Below are positions 11,216-22,075 of a stretch of DNA of 64,000 nt, piece by piece. The notes under the pieces were generated by a model, which did not search any database, was not told the origin of the DNA, and saw only the letters and a program-made list of their open reading frames with translations. Made by a program: the position numbers and the translations under genes. This DNA is from Gonapodya prolifera JEL478. Taxonomy: Eukaryota > Monoblepharomycota > Monoblepharidomycetes > Monoblepharidales > Gonapodyaceae. The stretch lies in NCBI GenBank assembly GCA_001574975.1, contig KQ965857.1:1-64000 (forward strand). The letters run 5' to 3'. The stretch's first letter is position 1, and each line of letters begins with the position of its first letter.

Positions 11216-13448
11216 CTACTCCCACTCTATTAAGAGCCTCAGTGTGATTGGTAGACCGGGATCTGATGGTGATGTCATGAAGCCCCAATAAAGTCAGTCA
11301 CAACACGTCCGCTCACCTGTCACAGTTATTTCGTTCCCTTCTTCCACCAGCTCATCCATTCGTTTTACCAAATTGTCTCGGGTCCGTTCTTCCAAGTCCG
11401 GAGGGTGCGTCATGTACAGAGATCTGCCTGGTGCCATAAGCGACGGTCGCTTTAGTTGGCTATAAAGTGAAGGTGTTAATAGACAGGCTTATGGCGGTTC
11501 AAAAGAAGACGAACATTTCTTTTCTCTCTTTGAGCGTGTCGATAAAGTCTTCAAGAGTATAGTCGCGGCGAACTGAAAGATAAAAATGCGAATGAGGTCT
11601 CAAATATCGACAAAACGAGGAGATTTCCTTCATTCCACGATTTGTTTTCGTTTTGTTCACAGGAGACAGTTCACCTTGTACTTTTTGCAGTCCGGATCCG
11701 CAGACTGGGCACTCTGGCTTCCTTTGCAATTCGAACGTGTATGTGTAAATACCATCATCTCCGACATACATCATGTAATTTGACATTGTAGGTGCACAGC
11801 TGTTCAAAAGCACACAATCAGTCTTGTCCAATAGATGGCTAATCCGGAGACGTAGCGACACACACCTTGTTGCCAACTTGAACGCTTCCAGTGCGCAACT
11901 GGCTGCCACGACAGCGTTGGTCGACGCGATGGCGGGAATGATGTTCTTCACGACACCCTGCGTGAGGGACCACGTCACACCCTGGATTTTAAATTCAGCG
12001 GCACGTTTCGATGCCATGTTGAAGAGCCATTGGATGTGTTCGGGATCGTCGCCGTCCAGTTTGGTGTCTTCATTTCAGAATTGGAAAAGTTCGCACTTTA
12101 TCATTGGAACCCATGACTAAAACACAAACATGAGATTCTTACCTGGCCACTCCTTGGGCCACATTATGACGCTCGCCCATTCAATGCAGTGTTCAGGTAG
12201 ACGCGGTGTGTTTGCAATTGTGCAGATGGGAAACGCTTGCCGCTGTGTGTGCATATCGAGCGAGCACTCGTAGCACGCTGTCATCGTAGGGAGAATGACG
12301 CGAGACTGTCCCTTGAACCCTGTGTTCAGGTCACCATCAGTCACGAAGACGACTACCGGATGTAATCAAGATCTTGAGTTACCTTCGGTACCTCCATCAA
12401 TCATGGGCTTCAAAGTACTGGGGTCCTCTTCATCAAGCATGCCCACTACTGTTGCATTCATCCAACGGCGCGCTTCCACGGAATCCAGTCCGCAGATGAT
12501 AATGGAGAATTCAGAGTAGTAGGACTCGTCTTTGTCCTGGATGCGGCCATAGAATCTAGCCAAATAATACTTCGAGCACTCTTTTGTCGATGAGACAACG
12601 AAAATGCAAAAACTCACGGGGTGACTTTGACTCCGGGTATTCGCTTCATGACGAACTCGGCCGCAACAGTGGCTTTGGGTCGTCCAACGTCAGCAGGTCT
12701 GAAAATGCAATAAATTAAGTGCCTCATCATCATTTTAGAGTTGACTCGACATCCAAAACCCGCCGAGCATGTCCTGTTGTCAACAGGTGGAGCGGTGCAA
12801 CTGGACTAGGTTTGACGGCGGAGCGTCCACGAGGTTCCGTTCGATCTTTTGCGCCACTAATACCCAACTTACCGGAATAAGAATTGCCTGTTGAGGTTGC
12901 TGATGTCTATGGTGTCCATATCAATGACATGAATGTCTTTGAATCCCATCAACGCGAGATCCTTGAGCAGTTCACATCCGAGACCTCCCGCGCCAATGAC
13001 GAGCACTTTGCAGGTGTGAAGAAACTCCTTGCGCTGTATCGAAAGGCAGCCGAATTCAAAAGTTAGCGTTAACATTACCAACCACTTTGAAACCAACAGC
13101 GCAAATGAGTCAGAATCCACAGTCTCCTACAACCTATTCCGCAAGCTCGAACATTCATTGTGGCTTTTCAGCTCAGCTCAGCGTGGTTGCGGTCGGTTGC
13201 TCCTTGAGGAATGATTGTCGCATCAGATTTATCACTCACCTCATTTCCAGGTTCAAATGAAGGATCCGTGAATGGTCCAGTCCTCTCCAGATACTTGTAA
13301 ATGTGGGTGTACTGACCGGGTATATCCTAGGTCATCAATCACAGTTGAATAGTCACTCAACAGTCTCTTATTTTCAGGGTTGAATGGCCCTGCGCACCTC
13401 AAAAACTGTTGCCGATTCAGGTGCATCGATCTCGCCGTCCGTTTCCAT
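11216..13448 (-). CDS. UBA3: NEDD8-activating enzyme E1 catalytic subunit (UBA3)
   Basis: This is the catalytic half of the heterodimeric E1 that adenylates NEDD8 and passes it to UBC12 for cullin activation. Eleven exons give 434 residues in phase; human UBA3 has 463. Visible in order: the lead-in [20 protein letters not shown], the ATP-binding loop [19 protein letters not shown] with [31 protein letters not shown], zinc cysteines in ACYEC and CPVC, the catalytic cysteine in [16 protein letters not shown], and a ubiquitin-fold C-terminus with [16 protein letters not shown]. Exons on the minus strand: 13448-13398, 13326-13240, 13033-12873, 12698-12618, 12555-12383, 12319-12143, 12067-11866, 11799-11675, 11572-11515, 11459-11317, 11262-11216. 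The intron 13239-13034 is 206 bases, about three times the local norm. The exon 9 donor (GTTCGT) is poor but keeps phase. The stop lies 95 bases from the TRAPPC11 stop, tail to tail. Confidence 0.93.
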
Positions 13449-13574
13449 TCCTGCGGTTTTAATCGAAAGCGGAAGTGTTCCAGAAGGAGCTGTCAGTGTG
13501 GTCTGTCCAATTCTTCTCCAAATGTTGCTTCATAACGGTCAATTTTTCTCTGTGATGCCATTATGCGTAACAAT

Positions 13575-14111
13575 TCAGACAAGACTATTATCTACAAGTG
13601 CGTTTTCGGTGTCGTCCATCTCATCAGCTGCCGACTTTGTGGGTACAGATGGTTTGGGAGTAGGAATACTATATCAAAACAATCATAGAGCTTTAAGTAG
13701 AGATCGAAAATTACAAGCAATGGCGTACGGGTAGAAGTATGGAAGCATTCTTTCGATTGCTATGGACGGTTTGGCTGGGATGAACTCTGGTACCGTGTCA
13801 TGCTCGGCGAACATATCATCGATGGAGAATGTTTCGGGGAGTAATAAATCTGGAGGTGGCACTTTTGTCGCATCTGCCCCATTTCATTATCACAAAATGG
13901 TCGTCCCGGAAAACAGTGCTTGAAGAATCGCTCTCATACCATCCGACGATTGAACTTCTGGTAAACCAAGGGAGTTCCTTCCTTCTTTGAGTTCATTGAG
14001 AAGCTGGGCCCACGTCCGCAAGTGTCCACGTTTGTTGGGAGATGCAGCTTCTTGCTTCGAATTCATGCCAAGCTTTGGTTTCCAACTTTGCAACCTTTTC
14101 ATCTCAAACAT
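13575..14111 (-). CDS. Small protein of unknown function
   Basis: I do not recognise this family. Three exons read in phase from ATG at 14111 to TGA at 13575-13577, giving about 135 residues. Splices join SSD to DATKVPPPDLLLPETF and FYP to IPTPKPSVPTKSAADEMDD. The N-terminus is basic and could be an organelle presequence (MFEMKRLQSWKPKLG); the middle has a LNELKEGRNSLGLPEVQ stretch; the C-terminus is acidic. No membrane segment is visible. It sits between the hydroxylase stop (14154) and the UBA3 start (13448), with 42 and 126 bases to spare, all on the minus strand. The in-phase splicing is the main evidence that it is a gene. Confidence 0.6.
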
Positions 14112-14153
14112 TGCACTACAATTGAAAACAAATTCTAGATTGCGCCATAGAGC

Positions 14154-15518
14154 TCAATCTTGTTTCGCATCTTCGTCGCTTCTCAGTCCCGTTTCACCCT
14201 GTTGGTCTGGTTCCACGGCGACAAAAGATACGTCTTGGTGTTTGTTGGTTGCCCACGATGCACGTGCCGCAGCCCTGCGCTTTTTCGTGAAATCCCAGAA
14301 CGGACCTACACAAATGGGTGGAATTCAAATGCTCATTGGTAAGCAGCTACGGTCCTACCATTTCCACCAACGATAAGATCCCAGAAAACAAACAACGTCT
14401 GGAAGTTGTAATGCGTTTTTAGATGGTGGAACTATGGGCATGTTGACGTAAGCAAGGGTCCTAAATGCTCAGCTGAAAGCTCGACCTCACGTCATGATAT
14501 GCGCAGTACGGGAACACCCAATTAAGAGGGTCCCACGGAAGTTCGTATCCGCAATGTGCACGCGAAGCAATGTGTGTGAAAAATGCCCTGAAAAGAAATG
14601 TGAGCAGAATAGTCTTTAAGTCCAGCACTTTGAAGACTCACTGAAATACGAATAGACCCACTGGAGGGCCGATTTTAAGTGCTCAGTAGACAGACACGGC
14701 AATTGACAAGCAAATGCGACGATCTCACGGAATGTGGATTTGGAGGTGGTCACACCGATCTACTCGACGACAAGGTAAGGGAGATTCGTTACCAAAAGTC
14801 GAGACGGGGGAGTTCACCCTTACGTACTATAATCGGAGCAAATGTCATCAAAAGATTGTCAATGAATGTTAGATGCCCTCCGACCTGAACGACGAAGGTG
14901 TTAAGTGAAACAGCGGGTAAAATTGGGGTCCCGGGTGTTGCTCACAGCAACGTTCACGGTTTTGAACTCATGGTGGCGCTTATGAATGTTCTTATAGAGC
15001 CAAGGGAAGTAGTGAAGGCTATCACAGATTGTAAGATGGATTTAGGCAAGAAAGTATTGGACCGCTTACGTGTAGTGAATCCAAAACAAAGATGTGTCCC
15101 ACGCAAACTAATGCATAAGGTCATAAGTTATTGATCAGATAAACTATCAAGTCGCAGAGGCAGGAGTTGTTGAACTCACGATGCACTTGAACAAATCCCA
15201 AGAAAACTGGGAAAAGCTTCCCGGAAGCGTCTTCACATCAAATCCATACGCTTTTTTGTATATGAAGTACTGAGCATAAGTGATTGGCACGCCGACCAGG
15301 ATCAATCCAATGTAGGATTTGAGACCGTATCGTCCTTCCAGAGCTTCCCGTGTCGTTTTGGGATCCACCATTCGGTCTTGTTGTATCCGGTATTGCTAGC
15401 CAGACTTTGAGAGTGGGAAAACTCGCAATGGCAGCGGTGGGCTCACCTGCCACCACCCCATTTGATGAGCGAATTCGAACAGATAGGCATTGTACCTATT
15501 AACAAGTCGTTGTTCCAT
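14154..15518 (-). CDS. Fatty acid hydroxylase / sterol desaturase superfamily membrane enzyme
   Basis: This is a di-iron membrane oxygenase (PF04116 type) of the ER. All three histidine boxes survive splicing: HYTLH, then HKRHH in YKNIHKRHHEFKTVNVA, then HDFHH in YCAYHDFHHLKTHYNF. The usual RAHCGYELPWDP (HSGYDFPW-like) element and LFVFWDLIVGGN follow. Hydrophobic segments flank the boxes (SYIGLILVGVPITYAQYF; LLMTFAPIIV). Exons include 15518-15447, 15395-15180, 15107-15070, 15018-14946 and one starting at 14884; the HD|FHH junction is intron-split. The tail is charged and ends in DEDAKQD. The family includes C-4 methylsterol oxidase, but sequence outside the boxes is too divergent to name the substrate. 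Starting at MEQRLVNRYNAYLFEF uses the first ATG that keeps phase across intron 1. Confidence 0.85.
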
Positions 15519-15537
15519 TCTCAAATCTCGTCCCATT

Positions 15538-16585
15538 TCATTTTGCGCATACGCACGCGCTTATAAGCTTGGAAACTCCAAGAACTAATATCACAAAAGT
15601 TGCCGAATCTCCAACATAGTTCGTAAGACCGTCGATGAGACTTTTCCACAAGTTCACAGCTGAGAGACCAGCGGTGTTGAGTTTCGAAAGCGACATAGAA
15701 GACAAATTAAGATGGACCAAAAGGTTGGAATTGCTAATTTCGGTATGTCTTTGCCGCTCCTTCCGTCTGTGGCCTCTGTTTTGTTCCAGTCTCACTTACC
15801 CCATCAAGCCGACCTCTTGCAACGCATCCACCATCACGTCCATTTACCTGATCAGCCCAAAAAGAAAAGAAAGTAAACAAATTTCTTTCAACACGAGAAT
15901 TGAACAGGAAAGGTGAAATACATACAGGGTAAAATGGAAAGGAGAAGGTGAGAATATAAGACCGACTAATAAAGGAATTTAATTTGAATATGACAAAGAA
16001 CCTTGTATGCCCGCGCCAGCTGTGCATCGCAATGTTGTCCGGCTGAACTTTGGAAGCATCCACTAAACACCAACTCGAACATTTTCATAGTTCACAAAGC
16101 ACGACTTTGCCTCCCCACTCACAGGGACAGTTGATTGGACTTGCTAACCATGAAAACGGGCCGCCTCGTGTGCGGTTCTGGAATGGTAACGGGGGCGTGT
16201 CGGCGCTTGTCGGCGCTGTCGCTGATCTGTCTCAGATGAGACTCCCCCGCACTTCGGCGCGGCCGCGGTCGAGTCGAAAGCGTCATCATGGGATGGGTCG
16301 AGCAATCCCCATCGCGAGCAGACTGCGCATGTTCGGACAATCGTGTGACAGCTGGTGTCGTCCTCCTCGACTGGCGTCTTCTTCCTCTTCTAATTCAAGT
16401 GGGCGACGGAGGGGTCGGTCTCGTTGGTTATGCATGGGACGATGGAGGTGGCGCTCGGTGAGCGCTTTTCGTTTAATGTTCCCGTGCACTAATTGGGGTA
16501 CATGTTGACTGCCTCCTCGTGGCGTATTGCGGTCAACGTTCGATGTGTTTGAACGGCTGAAGTCGCCCAGTCCGCCATCGGACAT
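15538..16585 (-). pseudogene. Duplicated unknown gene, left copy, probably decaying
   Basis: This is one of two related minus-strand loci (partner 28619-29513). Conserved parts are the start MSDGGLGDFSRSNTSN, then TPRGGS, an acidic run ELEEEEDASRGGR and HDCPNMRSLLA, and a terminal exon with NLWKSLIDGLTNYVGDS. Relative to the partner this copy has an insertion of about 70 bases after HGNI and loses the frame after about residue 95. The C-terminal exon ends at TGA 15538-15540, 20 bases from the hydroxylase start codon. The function is unknown. The label 'pseudogene' rests on the comparison; a different exon structure could rescue it. Confidence 0.45.
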
Positions 16586-17170
16586 ACGATTGGCGGACAC
16601 AAGTATCGTTTTAATTCAAATAACCAAGGGAATGAAAACCGGAGTGCCTGGAAAATGAAGTGGATGGAAGCTCTGAGAGGGTTGGGAATGAACGAGGGGC
16701 CTTATTCGATGGGGGAGGATGTCCAAGCAACCGGATCGAGCCACACAGATAACAGTGAAACTGCGATCTGCTTCTCAAATTGATTATCCCCGAACGGAAT
16801 CAGCATGACTTTTGAGGGAACATTCACGTTGTGGAACACAGTTTCGAGTTTGAAGATATGTTAAAACGCATCAAAAAAGCAACTGCATCTGCAGACTGTA
16901 ATGCGTTTCTAGTTATGCACGTCCATCCAAAGTGCCAACCTGTGACGATTGAATAGATACCCAGGAAAGATGAGTAGAACTCTCTGGAGAGCACAGCTGC
17001 CCCGCACACCAAGACGATGTGTCAAGGCATCACTTGTTCGTTCATCCCGAGGTGCATCTCGTCTTTACACGTCGGGCCTCGACAAACTGAGCGCGCAGCT
17101 GACCTCTCCCCTCTGTGTACGATAACATGCATTGTTCCACTTGTCAACGTCACGACCAACATCGACAATG
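15590..17170. repeat. Segmental duplication, left copy
   Basis: About 1.4-1.5 kb matches 28640-30135 in the same orientation. It covers the unknown gene, its introns and about 550 bases upstream. Matching landmarks are CGTCCATTTA (15838 / 28808), CACAAAGCACGACTTTGCCT (about 16095 / 29078), CCTCGTGGCGTA (about 16516 / 29444) and CTCGACAAA near 17080 / 30050. Divergence is substantial, roughly one base in five by eye, with indels. The match ends near 17170, before the LRRC40 start. Confidence 0.75.
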
Positions 17171-17434
17171 CATGTCGCTGCAGACCACCATCGCCGTGCG
17201 CGCGTCCGCCGTCCATCCCGCGCATGACCGCCCAGTGGCAAAATCACGTGTCGAACTGCTTGGGGATCACCGCGCGAGCGACACCGCATGGATTGTCGTG
17301 ATGATTTGGTTCCGTTTGCACAGAACTGCGCCGAATCTTGGCATTCACCATCCTCACGCACATGTCATGTTTCTTGGGAAGTGACCAGAGTCCGTCTGCC
17401 CCAAGGAGCAACAGGTGAAGTCCCCCTGCACCCA
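16586..17434. other. Spacer between the duplicated gene and LRRC40
   Basis: Up to about 17170 this is the upstream part of the segmental duplication. The remaining 260 bases are GC-rich and lead to the LRRC40 ATG at 17435, so they probably hold its promoter. The open frames here (for example 17017-17301) run on several strands at once and have no family match. No defined regulatory site is called. Confidence 0.5.
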
Positions 17435-20400
17435 ATGCCACCGCGCGTGACTCCCTTGTCCACGTCGCAATCGATTCGCTCTGCGCCCGGTCGCGTTCCC
17501 GTGTCGCAGCCCTCGTCCGCGCTGCCGCCCGCTGCCCGCATTCCCGCGCAGTCCAGATTCGCGCAGTTCAGGAAGCAGAACGCCGATCGAACGCCAGATG
17601 CCAAAAACGACGCACTAGACCGCGCCGCTGCTGGATCCGCAAAAGCCCTCGACAGGGTGCGTGTGCTCTCCGCGCTGTGCTTTCTTTCGCCGACCATTTT
17701 ACTCACGCACTCAGCGTTTTTCCAGAGAATCCTCGCGATGCACGTCGAGGGCCGTATCAACGTGTCGAACAAGGGCCTCGAACGTATTCCGCAGGTTGTG
17801 TTTGACCCAAAAAGCACGTTGGACGACCTGGTGAGTTCTTTTCGCACAAACCACTCTGTCGCCAGAACTGACCCCCATCGCCCCCATTCTGCATTGTCTT
17901 TCCAACCTTGCCTTGCTCACCACACCCTCTGAATGCCAATCGGTCTTCTCCCAGGCCGCTGCGAACGAACCAAACCTCCCGCAATGGTGGGACTTCCAAG
18001 ACGTCACACGGCTCGTTGCGGCAGACAATCGGATCGCCGAATTGGACGATAAGATTGGCGCGCTGGTGCGTCACGCGTCACACCCCTCGCAGTCCATGTT
18101 GTACATCTTACCGGCGCACTTTTTACAATGTCACCTGGTTTCTGACATCGGTGGACATCGGTGGACCTCGTGACGTAGGGAGCATTGACTGTTCTTGACG
18201 TGCGTATTAGACCGTTTTGGGGGGTTAGGGTGGGGGACAGAGGGCTTGAGGGGTTGGTAGTGGAGATGTATGGAGGAACGAAGTGTGATGAAGAGAGGAC
18301 GTTGCAGGTGGATTCACGGACCTGAAGGCGACGTGTTGATGGAACCGAGTATGGGGCTACGGAATACGCAAGCGACGTGTCCATGGAAGAAGCGGGGAGA
18401 GGTGGATGTGAGGTGTCAGTGGAAACCGCACCTTCCACACCATCTTACATCAACGTCTCTCCCTTTCACATATACCCTCGTCTCCCAACGACGTTTCTCC
18501 CTCTATGCACACACCTTGCAGCTCCGGAACAACGCCATCCCATCTCTCCCCGCCTCCATCTCGACCCTGCCTCTGACCCACCTCACACTCTCCAACAACA
18601 ACCTCACCGCCTTCCCCGACTTTGCGTGCCTTCCGACCCTCCATACGCTCGCCCTCTCGCGAAACCGCGTCCGCGCGCTCCCCCCCGAACTCGCTCGGTG
18701 TACCGCCCTGATGCGACTCGAAGTCGCGGAAAATGAATTGGTGGATCTGGGCGGCCTGGGTGCGTGTAGCAGCGTTGAAGTCATTGTCGCGGTGAGTACT
18801 GACAGATAGAGTTTGCGCTGTGTAGTGGTCGGAGTACTAGTTTTGTGAGGCGGTGTCCGCGACAGCGCCGTGGAAGGAACACTTGCCCCTTCTTTTCGTG
18901 GTGGTTTGCATTGAGCTGGAATTTGTGTCGTAGTAGATGTAGCGCATTCATCTGAGAAGCCACTCCTTTTCAAACTTCCTCGATTGACATTTTGTCCTTT
19001 CCCACTCCCATTCCAAGTCCGCCAACCACCTCACGACCCTCCCACCCGCCCTCTTTTTACTCCTCCACCTCACTGAACTAGACGTGTCCTCCAACCGTCT
19101 CGCCACCCTCGGCTTCCTCTCAACCGCCACCGCGTCAGCCGATCCGACTCCGCTCTCACTTCCTCGCCTGAGACGGCTCGACGTCCGCAAGAACCAGATG
19201 TTGCGGTTTGCTGACGCCTCCGTAGTCGCCGAGGGTGCGGCGGTTGGGAACGCCCGAATGGCCCCCGTGTCGTGGGCCCTTCCAGCGTTGGAGGAGCTTT
19301 TGGCAGGATATAACCGCCTGGAGGATGTGGATGCGCTCGTGGGTGCGGCGCCAAAGGTCAGTCCGGTGTATTGTGTTTCCCCTTTCCTCAAATGACAGTC
19401 GTGTCCCAACCCTGCCTCCTGCCCAGCTCGCCACCCTGGAACTCTCCACCAATCGCCTCTCTTCTGTGCCTTCAAGTGTCCTCCCCCTCGCCCTGCTGCA
19501 CCGCCTCGACCTTTCCAACAACGCCATCACAACCCTTCCCCCCCAACTCGGCCTTCTCCCGCTCGACACTCTGGTCATCGAGGGCAATCCCGTGCGCAAC
19601 TTGCCGCAGGGCGCCGGAAAGAGTACCAGAATACTACTTCAGGGGCTGCGCGACAGGATCAAGGGCGGCCCCGCGGGTGGGCTCGCCGGGGCCGATGTGG
19701 GTGCCCAAGGAGCCGGGGCGGGTGATATCCTTGGAGGCGGAAAAGCAGGGTCAGTGCTTGTTCCCACGCAGGCGGACGCCGCCGCGCGCGTGGTCAATCT
19801 GTCAAAGCGGGGGCTCTCGGACGGAGACTTGGCCAACATGCGCGACGCACTTTCTGTCCCTGCACTTGCGTTCGAACCCGTATCGTGCGACGCGTCCGAC
19901 AACAAGCTTGCGCGTGTACCCGACCTGGTGTACGATTGGGCGCACTTGACCGTCCTGTCTCTTGCAGGTAACAAACTGGAGCGGTGGGACGCGATTGTGG
20001 GGGATGCCACAGGCCCCGCTCCGCTGACGTATTTGAGGGAGCTTGACTTGAGCAGAAATGCACTTGCGATGTTCCCCGACGTACCCGGGGGATCAAGTTG
20101 GAGACCTCTCTTCCCCGCTTTGGACACGCTCATCTTGTCGTATAATCGCATCGGGCGGATCCCGGAGACAGTCAATCAAATGTTCCCAAAGCTCACAGTG
20201 CTGCTAGCGGAGTCCAACAGGATCGTTGAGATGGGTCGCCCCGACGTGAGCTTAGCGAACTTGGAAGTGCTCGACGTCAGAAACAATGAGATTGCAAAGG
20301 TGCCTGAAGAATTGGGACTGTGCAGGAAGATAAGGGCAGTGAAAATGGAGGGAAATCCGTTTAGAGTGCCGAGGTGAGTCCGCAGCTTTACGCGCTCCAA

Positions 20401-20524
20401 CTTAAACGACGACGCGTGCCCATACTTTCATTATTATTACCTGTGCAGGCAAGCAGTCATGCAGCAAGGGACGGACGCAATTCTGAAGTGGCTCAGAGAT
20501 AGACTCCCCACACCTGTCTCCTGA
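17435..20524 (+). CDS. LRRC40: Leucine-rich repeat protein, LRRC40 family
   Basis: This is a cytosolic LRR scaffold protein; the molecular role of the family is poorly known. Eight exons read in phase to 696 residues (human LRRC40 has 602): 17435-17656, 17726-17830, 17955-18065, 18179-18199, 18522-18791, 19018-19356, 19427-20373, 20449-20524. The orthologue signature is clear at both ends: INVSNKGLERIPQVVF, then NLPQWWDFQDVTRLVAADNR, and finally KMEGNPFRVPR joined to QAVMQQGTDAILKWLRDRLP. Many LxxLxLSxNxLxxLP repeats lie between. Exon 4 is only 21 bases; it joins IGAL to GALTVLD and on to LRNNAIPSLP, restoring a full repeat. The N-terminal 70 residues are Ser/Pro/Arg-rich. It converges with the next gene, with 166 bases between stops. 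Confidence 0.93.
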
Positions 20525-20690
20525 ACTTCGACATGGTTTTCGCATGCTACAATTGTTGTGCATATTACATTGTGTGCTGCCTAACTATGTTACCATATAT
20601 TGTACTGGGGGTAAATTAGTTGAATACCATTATTTGATGAAAGGTATCGAAGAATGTTTCAAAATCTGTGCCCCATGGCTCGCTCGTCAC

Positions 20691-21858
20691 TTAAACTCTC
20701 CTCTTCATGGTCCCCAGTATTCCAAAATGATCAGACATCCACATACCACCCACGGGCTCCGTCGCAACTAAATTCACAGTTTCTATCTCCCACACTCCCC
20801 CGTCGCCAACCATAACAGCGTCCAGTCTCGGTCTCACCAAGTTCCGATACGCCGCCAGAACCTCTTTACTCTGGGGACCGGCCAGCAGCCCCTGCGCATT
20901 GTACGTCCCACCGCCGGCGGCGGTCCCCTTGAGCTTCACCCACGCGTCCCCATAACCGTCCAATCCATCCACTTCTGCAGGGTCTGCGTTCAGATCTCCT
21001 AAGACTACCCTTCCCGTAGCCGGTTCCCCTTTAGCAACCTCGTCTAGGTGGGCAACGACCCTTGCAACCTGCTTCACCCTCATGCCCGCCGCCTGGGCAC
21101 TAGGCCCTCCACTGAGATGCACGTTCCACATCGCAAGAGGTGCTCGCGCATCGGGAAAGTGGGCTGCGACGGCGTCCTTCCCGCCGATGCGGGGCACGGA
21201 AGAGAGGAAGGGGAAGCGTGAAAGGAGTACGGGCGAGCCAAACGGAGATGTGGGTGTGGTAGGGGAGTGCGAAGAGTGGAAATTTCGCACGAAGGGGTGT
21301 GAAAGGAGGGTGCTGGAATGGTTGGTGTGTTACAATTGAACCAGTTCGTCACCACACACACGGACATCATACTTACGGCAAGAAGTAGTCCGACACCTCC
21401 TGCAACGCGATGACGTCCGGCGCCCACTCAACAATGGCGTCGACCACCCTGCTCAATCTCTCTTTGTCCAAATCGGATGCGGCGCCTTTGGCTCGGTCGT
21501 CGGGTGGGTCGACTGCATAGAGAACATTCCACGTCAGAAACTTGAATGATGCGCGATCGCCCAGGCGTGCCGGGAGAAATTGCTGTATCGTTGAAAGAGT
21601 ATGCGCGTTGGGGTCGGAATGTCGAGAACAAGAGCAGAGGGCAGCGTCCGGCACCCAGAGATCGGATTCGGAGTCGTAGACGAACGACGGAACGAGAAGG
21701 ACAGTGCGTTTTGGTTGTTTCGGCAGTTTTGCGTTTGGATCGACGAAGCAGACGTTGGCGATCGGGTTTGGCGATGGTGTTCGTGAAGAATTCGACGGAG
21801 GTGAAGGTGTCGACGTTAAAGACATTAAGTGTCGGTAGAGAAGACGTCGTGGCAGCAA
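20691..21858 (-). CDS. Endonuclease/exonuclease/phosphatase-family protein, TDP2-like
   Basis: A metal-dependent phosphodiesterase of the EEP fold. Two exons (21858-21377 and 21312-20691) join in phase to 367 residues. The four motifs of the tyrosyl-DNA phosphodiesterase 2 branch are present in order: TWNVLYAVD near residue 108, APDVIALQEV near 150, VVLGDLNADP, and MWMSDHFGILG near the end. The N-terminal 100 residues are Ser/Pro-rich with a cysteine pair, CSCSRH. TDP2 removes 5'-phosphotyrosyl adducts left by topoisomerase II. Related EEP proteins act on other substrates, so the DNA-repair role is an inference from the motif set and length. It lies 218 bases downstream of the next minus-strand gene. 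Confidence 0.75.
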
Positions 21859-22075
21859 ATAGAAGAATGGACGAGAAAACGAGGTCAGGAGGGTTCAAAT
21901 ATCAACAGCATGGTGTTAAGTGCCTCTTGGCGAGTGGATGTCACTTGCCAACTCATCAAATGAATCAAATTCCATAATTAGAAGACTGAACATATGTAAT
22001 GGTTGATTAACTCTACGTGATAGTATCTAAACGGTATCTTAACCTCGACTGTAGTCGGAACGATGGCGTTTCGAA

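Noticed and set aside
15734-16063. Minus-strand open frame of 109 codons with a hydrophobic run
   Set aside because: The matching region of the duplicated copy does not conserve this frame. The hydrophobic part is a pyrimidine-rich intron.
17288-17434. Earlier ATG at 17288 for LRRC40
   Set aside because: It would add 49 residues with no similarity to the family; the ATG at 17435 lies nearer the conserved part and begins a simple Ser/Pro/Arg leader.
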